Source of the DNA: CAVOAK01 sp963664465
GTDB taxonomy: Bacteria > Pseudomonadota > Alphaproteobacteria > UBA8366 > CAVOAK01
DNA length: 64,000 nucleotides
Assembly (NCBI GenBank): GCA_963664465.2
Contig: CAXXSU010000011.1
Location: 1 to 64,000 of the forward strand
Direction of reading: 5' to 3'
Shown: positions 33,684 through 41,089 of the stretch, piece by piece
How positions within the stretch are numbered: the stretch's first letter is position 1
Layout of the letters: the number at the start of each line of letters is the position of its first letter
The notes under the pieces: model-generated
The model's input: the letters and a program-made list of their open reading frames with translations, nothing else
Told to the model about the DNA's origin: nothing
Databases searched by the model: none
Translations under genes and position numbers: made by a program

Positions 33684-34949
33684 ATGAGCGAGGTTTACGA
33701 GGACACCACAGAAGCCAACCGGGAAGCATTCAAGCGGTTGGACGAGTCGGAGCCGATCCTTGAAGACGTGTTGCCTGCCATCGACACGCTTCCCGGCATG
33801 ACCGAAAACACCATCCTCGCAGCGGGCCCGACCCTGCCATGGCCGGACTATGTCGGCGGCCAGCGTGACGGCATCATCGGCGGCGCGCTGTTCGAAGGCC
33901 TCGCCTCCGACCGCGACGACGCCATCGCCAAGCTCGACGCCGGCGAGATCGTGGTCGCCGGTGCGCACGATTTTGGCGCGCTCGGCTCGCTTGCCGGCAT
34001 CTACACGGCCTCGATGCCGGTCTTCGTCGTGCGCAACGCCAAATACGGCAATCTCGGCCACTGTAATTTCTACGAAGGCACCAACCCGCGCCGCCTCAAT
34101 TACGGCGTCTACGACGATGGCGTGCGCGACCGTCTGAATTACATCCACGAGGTCGTCGCACCGGTGATCCGCGATGCCATCCGGCTTGCCGAGGGCATCC
34201 CATTGAAGCCGGTCATGCGGCGCGCGCTCCACATGGGCGACGAGCTGCACAGCCGCAATACCGCTGCCTCGCTGTTGTTGCTGCGCGACTTGGTGCCGCA
34301 TCTGATCGCGGTCGCCGAAAAGCAGCGCGACGGGGTCGAAAAGACCGTCGAGGCGCTGACCGAAGACCATTATTTTTTCCTGCGGCTGTCGCTCGCCTCC
34401 GCCAAGGCAGTAGCCGACGCGGCCCACGGCGTCGAGGGGTCGAGCGTCGTCTCGGGCATGTGCCTCAACTGCAATGAATTCGCCATCCGCGTCAGCGGCC
34501 TCGGCGACAAAGACACCTGGTTCCGTGGCGACCAGGCCTCGGTCGAGCCGAAGCTCTTCCCCGGCCACACCGAAGACGAGATCACCTGGATGGGCGGCGA
34601 CAGTGCGATCGCCGAAACCACCGGTCTCGGCGGCTTTGCGCAGGCCGCGGCCTTTCCATTGCAGAACTATCAGGGCGAGCCCGACGTCATGGTCAAGCGC
34701 AACCTCGGCCTCTACGACATCGTCGTCGGCGAAAACAGCGAGTACCGCATCCCCTACCTGAAATATCGCGGCACGCCGACCGGCATCGATATCTTCAAGG
34801 TGGTCGCCACCGGCACCGTGCCGGTGCTCGACATGGGCATCGGCGGCAAGGACGGCGGCCAGATCGGCGCCGGCATCGTCAGCGTACCGATGAACTGCTT
34901 CACCAAGGCCGTCGCCGCCTTCGAGGAGCAGTACGGCAAGGCGACGTAG
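33684..34949 (+). CDS. DUF1116 protein (AllG/YlbE-like)
   Basis: 421 aa from ATG 33684, with AGGGAG (33671-33676) upstream. The sequence is a full-length DUF1116 protein: PWPDYVGGQRDGIIGGALFE, VVAGAHDFGALGSLAGIYT, GNFYEG-like HCNFYEGTNPRRLNYG, ALHMGDELHSRNTAASLL, SGMCLNCNEFAIRVSGLG and VLDMGIGGKDGGQIGAG. The E. coli relatives are YahG and YlbE; YlbE (AllG) has been reported as part of the oxamate carbamoyltransferase of allantoin catabolism. AllF/FdrA and AllH partners are absent next door, so the reaction here is open. Visibly G+C-rich. Sits between the formyltransferase-like gene and the amidase gene. Confidence 0.85.
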   Translation: MSEVYEDTTEANREAFKRLDESEPILEDVLPAIDTLPGMTENTILAAGPTLPWPDYVGGQRDGIIGGALFEGLASDRDDAIAKLDAGEIVVAGAHDFGALGSLAGIYTASMPVFVVRNAKYGNLGHCNFYEGTNPRRLNYGVYDDGVRDRLNYIHEVVAPVIRDAIRLAEGIPLKPVMRRALHMGDELHSRNTAASLLLLRDLVPHLIAVAEKQRDGVEKTVEALTEDHYFFLRLSLASAKAVADAAHGVEGSSVVSGMCLNCNEFAIRVSGLGDKDTWFRGDQASVEPKLFPGHTEDEITWMGGDSAIAETTGLGGFAQAAAFPLQNYQGEPDVMVKRNLGLYDIVVGENSEYRIPYLKYRGTPTGIDIFKVVATGTVPVLDMGIGGKDGGQIGAGIVSVPMNCFTKAVAAFEEQYGKAT

Positions 34950-35002
34950 TCCGCACCGCCTGAACCTGCGCCGCGCAGGCGCCGCATTCGGAGACAACCG
35001 CT

Positions 35003-36385
35003 TTGGCAAATCTCCCCGATGATCCGCTCGCAGCCGACGGCATCCGGGGCTTCGGCCGCTGCCTGCGGCAAGGCGAGGTCACGGCCGAGTCGGTGACCAA
35101 GGCCTATCTGCAGCGCATCGAGGCGCTCGATCCACGGCTTGGCGCCTACCAGTATGTGGCCGCCGAACTGGCACTGGCCCGCGCGCGGGAAATCGATGCG
35201 GAACTCGCCGCCGGCACTGACCTTGGACCGCTGATGGGTGTGCCTGTGGCGGTCAAGGACCTGCTCGCGGTCGACGGCATGCCGACCACCGCCGGGTCGA
35301 AGATCGACGTCGGCGACCTGATCGGCCCCGAGGGCAGTTTCGTGAAGGCGCTCCGGGCCGCCGGCTGCGTCATCCTCGGCAAGACCAAGGCGGTCGAATT
35401 CGGCCTTGGCGCCGTCGGCATCAGCGCCGCCCGCGGCACTCCCTGGAACCCGTGGGATGCCGCTATCCATCGCATCCCCGGCGGGTCGAGCAGCGGCTCG
35501 GGCGTGGCCATGAGCGCCGGGCTTTGCGGCTTTGCCATCGGTTCCGACACCGGCGGCTCGGTGCGCATTCCAGCCGCCCTCAATGGCGTCTTCGGCCTCA
35601 AGACCACGGTCGGCCTGTGGGCGACCGACGGCGTCATGCCACTCGCCCCGACGCTCGACTCGATCGGCCTGCTGACCGCCTCGGCAGCGGACGCGGCCAT
35701 CGCCTTCGCCGCCCTGACGGGTCAGCCGGAACCCGAGCCCGCGGCACTCGACAGTCTGCAACTGGGGCAGCCCTCTGACTATTTCTTCGATGATCTCGAG
35801 GCGGAGGTCGACGCCTCCACCACGGCGGCGCTCGATAAGCTGGCCGCGGCCGGCGCGACGCTCACACCGATTTCGGTACCGGAGGCGGCGGAGCGCGAAG
35901 CGATCATGCCGGTCGTCATCCCGACCGAACTCAACGCCGTGCTGGGCCGCGAGCGCCTCCTGACGAACCGCGACAAGATGGACCCGGTAATCGCCGCCCG
36001 CGCCGCCGGTGCATCCGACACGCTTGCCGCCGACTACATCCGCTGCATCTGGCGTCAACGCGAACTCGTCGGGATCGCCCGCGAGCGCATGCGGGGCCTA
36101 GACGCTTGGGTGTCGCCGACGGTCGCGGCCCTGCCCGCGCCGATCGCCGACTTCGACGATTTTGAGGCGGGCCTCGCGAAGGCCTTCTCGATCACCCGCA
36201 ACACGCAACCTGGCAACATCTTCGACCAGGCCAGCGTTTCGCTGCCGGTCGGCGGAGCGCCGTTGCCGGTCGGCTTGCAACTGATGTGCAACCCGGGCGA
36301 AGATGCAAAGGTGCTCGCCATAGCACTCGCGGTCGAGAGCGCCGTCGGCCTTTCACCTCGCCCGGACCTAGCCGCGTTTCTTTGA
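35003..36385 (+). CDS. Amidase-signature-family hydrolase
   Basis: 460 aa with the complete Ser-cisSer-Lys machinery: catalytic Lys in PVAVKDLLAVDG, the first Ser in PGGSSSGSGVAMSAG, and the nucleophile Ser in GFAIGSDTGGSVRIPAA. Hydrolyses a C-N amide bond. Within the family the compact C-terminus and lack of an extra domain resemble AtzE/AtzF-like and aryl-amidases rather than GatA (no gatB/gatC nearby). Starts at TTG 35003 with GGAG about 9 nt upstream. Third gene of the run formyltransferase-DUF1116-amidase, so it may release ammonia or an amine from an intermediate of that pathway. Confidence 0.85.
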   Translation: MANLPDDPLAADGIRGFGRCLRQGEVTAESVTKAYLQRIEALDPRLGAYQYVAAELALARAREIDAELAAGTDLGPLMGVPVAVKDLLAVDGMPTTAGSKIDVGDLIGPEGSFVKALRAAGCVILGKTKAVEFGLGAVGISAARGTPWNPWDAAIHRIPGGSSSGSGVAMSAGLCGFAIGSDTGGSVRIPAALNGVFGLKTTVGLWATDGVMPLAPTLDSIGLLTASAADAAIAFAALTGQPEPEPAALDSLQLGQPSDYFFDDLEAEVDASTTAALDKLAAAGATLTPISVPEAAEREAIMPVVIPTELNAVLGRERLLTNRDKMDPVIAARAAGASDTLAADYIRCIWRQRELVGIARERMRGLDAWVSPTVAALPAPIADFDDFEAGLAKAFSITRNTQPGNIFDQASVSLPVGGAPLPVGLQLMCNPGEDAKVLAIALAVESAVGLSPRPDLAAFL

Positions 36386-36446
36386 GCATATCGACACAGT
36401 CGCTCCAAACTTCTAAAACAGCACCGTCTTGCCGCGTGGCCGGACG

Positions 36447-36595
36447 CGTTCTCGGGGCGGGGTGAAAGTCCCCACCGGCGGTAAGAGCGACGGTTGCTCG
36501 AAGCCCGCGAGCGCTCTTCGGGTTCAGGCCCGAAGAGGTCAGCAGATTCGGTGCAACTCCGAAGCCGACGGTGATAGTCCGGACGAGAGAGAACG
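36447..36595 (+). promoter_or_regulatory. FMN riboswitch (RFN element)
   Basis: Closing stem CGTTCTC (36447-36453) with GAGAACG (36589-36595). Inside are the diagnostic conserved blocks: GGGGCGGGGTGAAAGTCC with CCACCGGCGGTAA at the 5' side, AGCCCGCGAGCG in the middle, and GTCAGCAGATTCGGTGC plus CGACGGTGATAGTCCGGA at the 3' side. Binding of FMN would switch off the downstream lumazine synthase gene. Confidence 0.96.
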
Positions 36596-36600
36596 AGAGA

Positions 36601-36628
36601 GCATCGCCAACCGCGTTCGCGCGGATGC
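36601..36628 (+). promoter_or_regulatory. Hairpin in the riboswitch expression platform
   Basis: GCATC (36601-36605) pairs with GATGC (36624-36628), enclosing CGCG/CGCG closed by a TTCG tetraloop. No T tract follows, so a translational or Rho-linked mechanism is more likely than intrinsic termination. Confidence 0.45.
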
Positions 36629-36680
36629 GCCGCTGTTTCGTACGCCCTGATTCTGGTCTCTGATGCTTGAGGAGCACACC

Positions 36681-37160
36681 ATGAATCAGATTTCCACTCA
36701 AACTCCCAATGGTTTCCGCGTTGCCGTCGTCAAGGCGCGTTGGCACGCCGATATCGTCGATCAGTGCCACGCGGCGTTTGTCAGCGAGGTTGCCCGGCTG
36801 ACCAATGGACGCGCAAATATCGATGCGTTCGATGTTCCAGGCGCCTTCGAGATTCCCTTGATGGCACGCAACCTGGCGAGAACCGGGCAGTATTCAGCGA
36901 TCCTGGGCATCGCCTTTGTCGTCGACGGCGGCATTTATCGTCACGAATTTGTCGCCGACGCCGTCGTTGGCGGGCTCATGCAGGCGCAGTTGGGTACCGA
37001 CGTTCCAATTCTGTCTGCGGTCCTGACCCCGCAAGAGTTCGACGAAGGCGAGGAGCGTCGTCGCTTCTTCCTCGATCACTTCAAAGTCAAAGGCCGGGAA
37101 GCCGCGCAGGCCTGTGTTTCGATCCTGGACACGCGTGCAGGCATTGGCGAGGCAGCGTGA
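36681..37160 (+). CDS. ribH2: Lumazine synthase, RibH2 type
   Basis: 6,7-dimethyl-8-ribityllumazine synthase, 159 aa, catalysing the penultimate step of riboflavin synthesis. It matches the Brucella/Mesorhizobium RibH2 pattern rather than the common RibH1: VVKARWHADIVDQCHAAFV, IDAFDVPGAFEIPLMARNLARTG, GIAFVVDGGIYRHEFVADAVVGG, VLSAVLTP-like PILSAVLTPQEF, and HFKVKGREAAQAC. RibH2 proteins form decamers with lower activity and in Brucella are controlled by an FMN riboswitch, exactly as seen here. ATG 36681 has GAGGAG upstream. No other rib genes are adjacent. Its position inside a catabolic-looking block is unexplained. Confidence 0.93.
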   Translation: MNQISTQTPNGFRVAVVKARWHADIVDQCHAAFVSEVARLTNGRANIDAFDVPGAFEIPLMARNLARTGQYSAILGIAFVVDGGIYRHEFVADAVVGGLMQAQLGTDVPILSAVLTPQEFDEGEERRRFFLDHFKVKGREAAQACVSILDTRAGIGEAA

Positions 37161-37185
37161 GCGCAGCGTCGCTGACCCCGGTTGC

Positions 37186-38187
37186 TTACATCTCCAGCAC
37201 GAGCTTGCCGATATGGGTGCTGGCCTGCATCACTTCATGGGCCTCCGTGGCTTTGGCCAGCGGATAGCGGGCGTGGATCACGGGTTTGATCTTGCCGGCC
37301 TCGATCAACGGCCAGACTTTCGCGCGCAACTGGTCGGCGATCGCCTTCTTGAACTCGACCGAGCGCGCCCGCAGGGTCGAGCCGGTGAGTGTCGCCCGCT
37401 TGACCATGACGAGGGCGTAGTTGAACTCGGCCGTGGCCCCACCCAACGTGGCGATGGTGACGACCCGCCCGTCGACGGCGAGTGCCTGGAGATTGCGGCC
37501 AACATACTCGCCGGCGATGAAATCGAGGATGACGTTGACGCCCTCGCCGCCGGTCGCCGCCTTGACGATTTCGACGAAATCCTCCTCGTTGTAGTTGATC
37601 GCGCGCTCCGCACCGAGATCCGTACAGACCTTGCATTTCTCGGCGGTGCCGGCGGTCGTGAAGACGCGGTTGCCGAGATTGGCGCCGAGCTGGATCGCCG
37701 TCGTGCCGATGCCGCTGGAGCCGCCGTGAACGAGGAAGGTCTCGCCCGACTTCAGGCCAACGCGGTCGAACACGTTGCTCCAGACCGTAAAGAAGGTCTC
37801 CGGCAGCGCCGCCGCCTCGCCCATGTCGAGACCCTTGGGCACCGGCAGGCAGATATCGGCCGCGGCCGGGCAAAATTCAGCGTAGCCGCCGCCCGTCACC
37901 AGCGCGCATACATCGTCGCCAACGCTCCAGCCACTGGCGCCCGGCCCGAGCGCAACGACGCTCCCGGCGATGTCGAGTCCGAGGATGTCGGATGCGTCCG
38001 GCGGCACGGGATAGGCGCCCAGCCGCTGGAACAGATCAAGCCGGTTGGCGCTGGTCGCAGCGACCTTGACCAGCACTTCGCCCTCCTGCGGCTGTGGCGT
38101 CGGACGATCCACGAGCTCCAACGTATTGTTCTTGCCCGGATAGCGGATCTCAATCGCTTTCATGGTTGCTGGAACGGCGTCGGCCAT
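37186..38187 (-). CDS. NAD(P)H:quinone oxidoreductase, MDR family
   Basis: Medium-chain dehydrogenase/reductase of the zinc-free quinone oxidoreductase type (QOR/PIG3-like), 333 aa. Features: MKAIEIRYPGKNNTLEL, ATSANRLDLFQRLGAYP (the substrate loop of PIG3 proteins), LGLDIAGSVVALG, VHGGSSGIGTTAIQL (Rossmann fold with the A-x-x-G-x-G-like nucleotide site), and the C-terminal HARYPLAKATEAHEVMQ. There are no zinc-ligand cysteines. Reduces quinones or activated alkenes with NADPH. Same orientation as, and 58 nt downstream of, the Rieske oxygenase gene, and could serve that pathway. Confidence 0.9.
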   Translation of the reverse strand: MADAVPATMKAIEIRYPGKNNTLELVDRPTPQPQEGEVLVKVAATSANRLDLFQRLGAYPVPPDASDILGLDIAGSVVALGPGASGWSVGDDVCALVTGGGYAEFCPAAADICLPVPKGLDMGEAAALPETFFTVWSNVFDRVGLKSGETFLVHGGSSGIGTTAIQLGANLGNRVFTTAGTAEKCKVCTDLGAERAINYNEEDFVEIVKAATGGEGVNVILDFIAGEYVGRNLQALAVDGRVVTIATLGGATAEFNYALVMVKRATLTGSTLRARSVEFKKAIADQLRAKVWPLIEAGKIKPVIHARYPLAKATEAHEVMQASTHIGKLVLEM

Positions 38188-38245
38188 CTAAACCTCCTCA
38201 ATATTAGCGTCCTGTTATTCGCTTCGATTTGTTGCGGCCTAGGGA

Positions 38246-39415
38246 TTACGCCGCTTGGGTCGTCCTGGACTTCCTGGATTGGGACTTCCTCGATTGGGAC
38301 TTCCTCGATTGGGACTTCCTCGATTGGGACTTCCTCGATTGGGACTTCCTCGATTGAGCCTTCTTAGATCGGGCTTTGACCGACCGGGTCCCGTTTTGTT
38401 TCTTCAACAATCGCTCAATTATCCGCCGGGCCCTGAGTGGGCCCGCATCGTAGCGAATGTCGATGGTCGGCGCGCCGGCACAGAGATCGATTGTCTTCTG
38501 CTGTGCCGTGAGGATCACGATATCCTCGTCGATAACCTGGCGAACCTGGCGGTAGTACTCCTCGCGGACTTTGGCATCGGCGGCGATACTGAGACGATCA
38601 TGCGCCAGCCCCCAGAAATAATGCGACGACCGCTCGTTCTCCGGCGTCACGCCGTGGCATACGACGATGTCCCATCGGTTCTTGCCGGGCTTGCCCTCTG
38701 GCGCACCGGTGCCGCTGACGGCGCCGCCGGTCGTCACCACATGAAAGGCGGGCGGTGAAAATTCGATAAACTGCCAACGGTCGATATTCTCGCTAAATCC
38801 GCCGATTTCCCGGTAGGTCCGCTGCGGCGGCGTATCGATCGTCCAGCGCTTGACGTGCACGGTGTCGCCGCTGTGCGCGACCATAACATCGGCCAGGTCG
38901 GCCATTTCCGGCGAGCCGACGGTCGAGCCGTGTACGTAGGCCAGGTGGGAGAGATCGAGCAGGTTGTCGTTCAGCAGAAGATAGTTGGCGGCGACATGCG
39001 TGTAGCCCGTCACCGCGTCCCAGTTCGGGTCGGTGAGCCGATGGAAATCCGGGATCGAAGTCTCGTCGGTGCGATTTGCGTCACCCATCCAGATCCAGGT
39101 GCAGCCGTGGCGATCGACCACCGGATAGTTCCTGACGCGCGCGTCTCTCGGCACTTTCGGCTGGCCCGGAACCTTGATGCAGGCGCCTGAGCAATCGTAG
39201 ACGAGGCCGTGATAGGCGCACTGCAGCGTATCGCCGATCAGGCTGCCCTGCGAGAGCGGCAGGCTGCGGTGGACGCAACGGTCCTCAAGCGCCACCGGCG
39301 TTCCGTCCTCGCGCCGGAACAGCACGACGGGCTCGTTCAGGAAGACTCTGCCCGTTGGCACGCGCCCGATCTCTTCGGTCCAAGCTGCGATATACCAGTA
39401 ATTCCTGAGAAACAT
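38246..39415 (-). CDS. Rieske oxygenase, VanA-like, with KSQSR-repeat tail
   Basis: Oxygenase component of an aromatic-ring or O/N-demethylating Rieske system, 389 aa. N-terminal Rieske centre: CVHRSLPLSQGS to CAYHGL (C-x-H ... C-x2-H). Catalytic domain with the mononuclear iron motif NDNLLDLSHLAYVHG. The closest general type is vanillate O-demethylase oxygenase. The C-terminus carries an unusual lysine/arginine/serine tail made of repeated KSQSR units encoded by a 15-bp tandem repeat; such a tail is not part of the family. A reductase partner is not adjacent. Overlaps functionally with the second Rieske gene 13 nt upstream. Confidence 0.9.
   Translation of the reverse strand: MFLRNYWYIAAWTEEIGRVPTGRVFLNEPVVLFRREDGTPVALEDRCVHRSLPLSQGSLIGDTLQCAYHGLVYDCSGACIKVPGQPKVPRDARVRNYPVVDRHGCTWIWMGDANRTDETSIPDFHRLTDPNWDAVTGYTHVAANYLLLNDNLLDLSHLAYVHGSTVGSPEMADLADVMVAHSGDTVHVKRWTIDTPPQRTYREIGGFSENIDRWQFIEFSPPAFHVVTTGGAVSGTGAPEGKPGKNRWDIVVCHGVTPENERSSHYFWGLAHDRLSIAADAKVREEYYRQVRQVIDEDIVILTAQQKTIDLCAGAPTIDIRYDAGPLRARRIIERLLKKQNGTRSVKARSKKAQSRKSQSRKSQSRKSQSRKSQSRKSQSRKSRTTQAA
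38266..38355. repeat. 15-bp tandem repeat in the Rieske gene tail
   Basis: Five perfect copies of GGGACTTCCTCGATT lie at 38281-38355, preceded by one copy with two mismatches at 38266-38280 and followed by a degenerate one to about 38370. Because the unit is a multiple of three, copy-number change keeps the frame; on the minus strand it encodes KSQSR. Confidence 0.95.
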
Positions 39416-39428
39416 GGCTCTGCCCCCT

Positions 39429-40763
39429 TCACGGAGTCCTATGGGTTTCCGCCGTCAACTTCAAGACACGCTGCTCAATCGCCTTACGGCGCTCGCGATG
39501 CGGCAAGGCCATGGTGTCGACAATCGCATCGCTGACCGCGAGTCCGAAGGCGCGCCGGTTCGCCCGCTCGTCAGCGCTCCGGTCGGGCAGCCTGACGATC
39601 ACGTCGCTCGAGATGGTGGGAATTTGGCCGGTTTTATTGGCCGCTCGACGGGGCGGCTCCCTGCCCTTTTTGAGGTCGCGGATCGCCTTGCGAATCATGC
39701 GGCGCAGCATGGCGACACCGGTGTCGGTCGTGCCCAAATGCTCAAGCTTGTGAACCGCGATTTTCCCCTGGCTGTGCATGACCTCGTAGTCGCCGGGAAC
39801 GCGTTGCGCTTCCTCGTAGCTGCGCGCGCTGGTCTGGCCGATGAAGTCGACACGGTTCGCCCCCAGGGCCGTGCGGTCGCCGTGTCCCTTCAGGTCGAGC
39901 TCGTCGCTGTAGTGACGCCAGCCGATCAGGACGCAGTGGGTGTCATCGACCGGCACCACCCAGCCGGTGATCGCGGCGCGGACGAACATCTTTTCGCGGT
40001 CGGGGTCCTGCCACAGGTCCGGCGGCTGAAACAGGTTGGGCAGCACGATTCCGAGATGACGGACCCAGACGTAATCACGCCAACGCCGGCAATTGACGAC
40101 ATAGATGCCCGTCCTGTCGTCGGTCGGCCGCCACGTGAGTTCGGGCAGCTCGCCCCAGGCATCGGCAAACTGGGTACCGGTCGCGCGGGTGTGCAAAAAG
40201 ACGCTGTGGATCGGATCCATCGGCTGTTCCTGAACCTGCAGCCAATTGCACGGGTTCTCCACCGTGTAGGGCACGATCTCGTCACCCGGCAGGTCCATCG
40301 TGTCGTAGACCGGGAATTCGGGCGTCTCTTCGGGCGGGCCCATATAGGCAAAAACCAGGCCCTTGTACTCGAGCGCCGGGTAGGCGCCATGGTGCAGGTT
40401 GTGCCTGATCGGGCTGTCGTCGGGCTCGCCCGGCGTCTCCAGGATCCGGCCATCGACGTCGAACAGCCAGCCGTGATAGCAGCAGCGGATACCGTGTTCG
40501 GCGATCACGCCATATTCCAAGGATGTGCGGCGGTGGCTGCATTGCCGGTGCAACAGCCCGACGTTGCCTGAGAGGTCGCGGAAAGCGACCAGATCCTCGC
40601 CCATGATGCACAGCGCCAGCGGCAGATCGGTCAGCTGCTCCGACATACAGACCGGCTGCCAAAAGCGCCTGAGATACTCGCCGCCGGGCGTTCCCGGCCC
40701 GACATGGGTCAGCTCGGCGTCTTCCGTTGCAACGCCCGCGCGCTGGTAACCGTTGTACGACAT
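39429..40763 (-). CDS. Rieske oxygenase, phthalate 4,5-dioxygenase-like
   Basis: Oxygenase subunit of 444 aa from ATG 40763. Rieske site: CSHRRTSLEYG to CCYHGWLFD. Catalytic domain of the large phthalate-dioxygenase subgroup: NWLQVQEQPMDPIHSVFLH carries the iron-binding Asp/His pair, then GIVLPNLFQPP and HCVLIGWRHYSDE. Proteins of this group hydroxylate or demethylate aromatic carboxylates and N-heteroaromatics. The C-terminus is extended and basic (LKKGREPPRRAAN). The two adjacent Rieske genes could give one hetero-oligomeric enzyme or two steps. Start was chosen over 40877 because the protein begins properly and the extra upstream residues look non-coding. Confidence 0.9.
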   Translation of the reverse strand: MSYNGYQRAGVATEDAELTHVGPGTPGGEYLRRFWQPVCMSEQLTDLPLALCIMGEDLVAFRDLSGNVGLLHRQCSHRRTSLEYGVIAEHGIRCCYHGWLFDVDGRILETPGEPDDSPIRHNLHHGAYPALEYKGLVFAYMGPPEETPEFPVYDTMDLPGDEIVPYTVENPCNWLQVQEQPMDPIHSVFLHTRATGTQFADAWGELPELTWRPTDDRTGIYVVNCRRWRDYVWVRHLGIVLPNLFQPPDLWQDPDREKMFVRAAITGWVVPVDDTHCVLIGWRHYSDELDLKGHGDRTALGANRVDFIGQTSARSYEEAQRVPGDYEVMHSQGKIAVHKLEHLGTTDTGVAMLRRMIRKAIRDLKKGREPPRRAANKTGQIPTISSDVIVRLPDRSADERANRRAFGLAVSDAIVDTMALPHRERRKAIEQRVLKLTAETHRTP

Positions 40764-41089
40764 GTGCCGCTCGCCAGCCTCTTTGGCATTTGCTTCCGTC
40801 GTTTGAATTGACGATAGCGCGGGCCTGCAAACATGGGAAGTGTAGCGCTCCGCCCATGTTGACTCGCTGTGGCGCAAAAGGTTGTCTGCACAAATGCGTA
40901 AGGTCGAAGGGACGGGTCAATTGCGTCAGTTGGCGGTAACTATTTTCACTTTGTTGACGATGGGAAGCTTGGTCGCAAGAGCTGCCAACGAACCTGCCGA
41001 CGGGCCGCGCCAAATACCTCCGCCGCAGCGGGTTGGTGAAGCCTATCAAGCCTATCCGCCGCCGCTCGCGTCGCTTAAAAACACCCTAG

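Noticed and set aside
33546..36058. Two long minus-strand frames (33546-35009 and 34754-36058) opposite DUF1116 and the amidase.
   Set aside because: Composition is a complement shadow of two recognisable plus-strand proteins; no motifs or initiation sites.
38266..38370. Possible CRISPR-like repeats.
   Set aside because: Units are contiguous 15-mers without spacers and lie inside a coding sequence.
37114..40571. Plus-strand frames opposite the quinone oxidoreductase and Rieske genes, including one with repeated GTSSIGTSSI.
   Set aside because: Antisense to well-supported genes; the repeats only reflect the 15-bp array read on the other strand.
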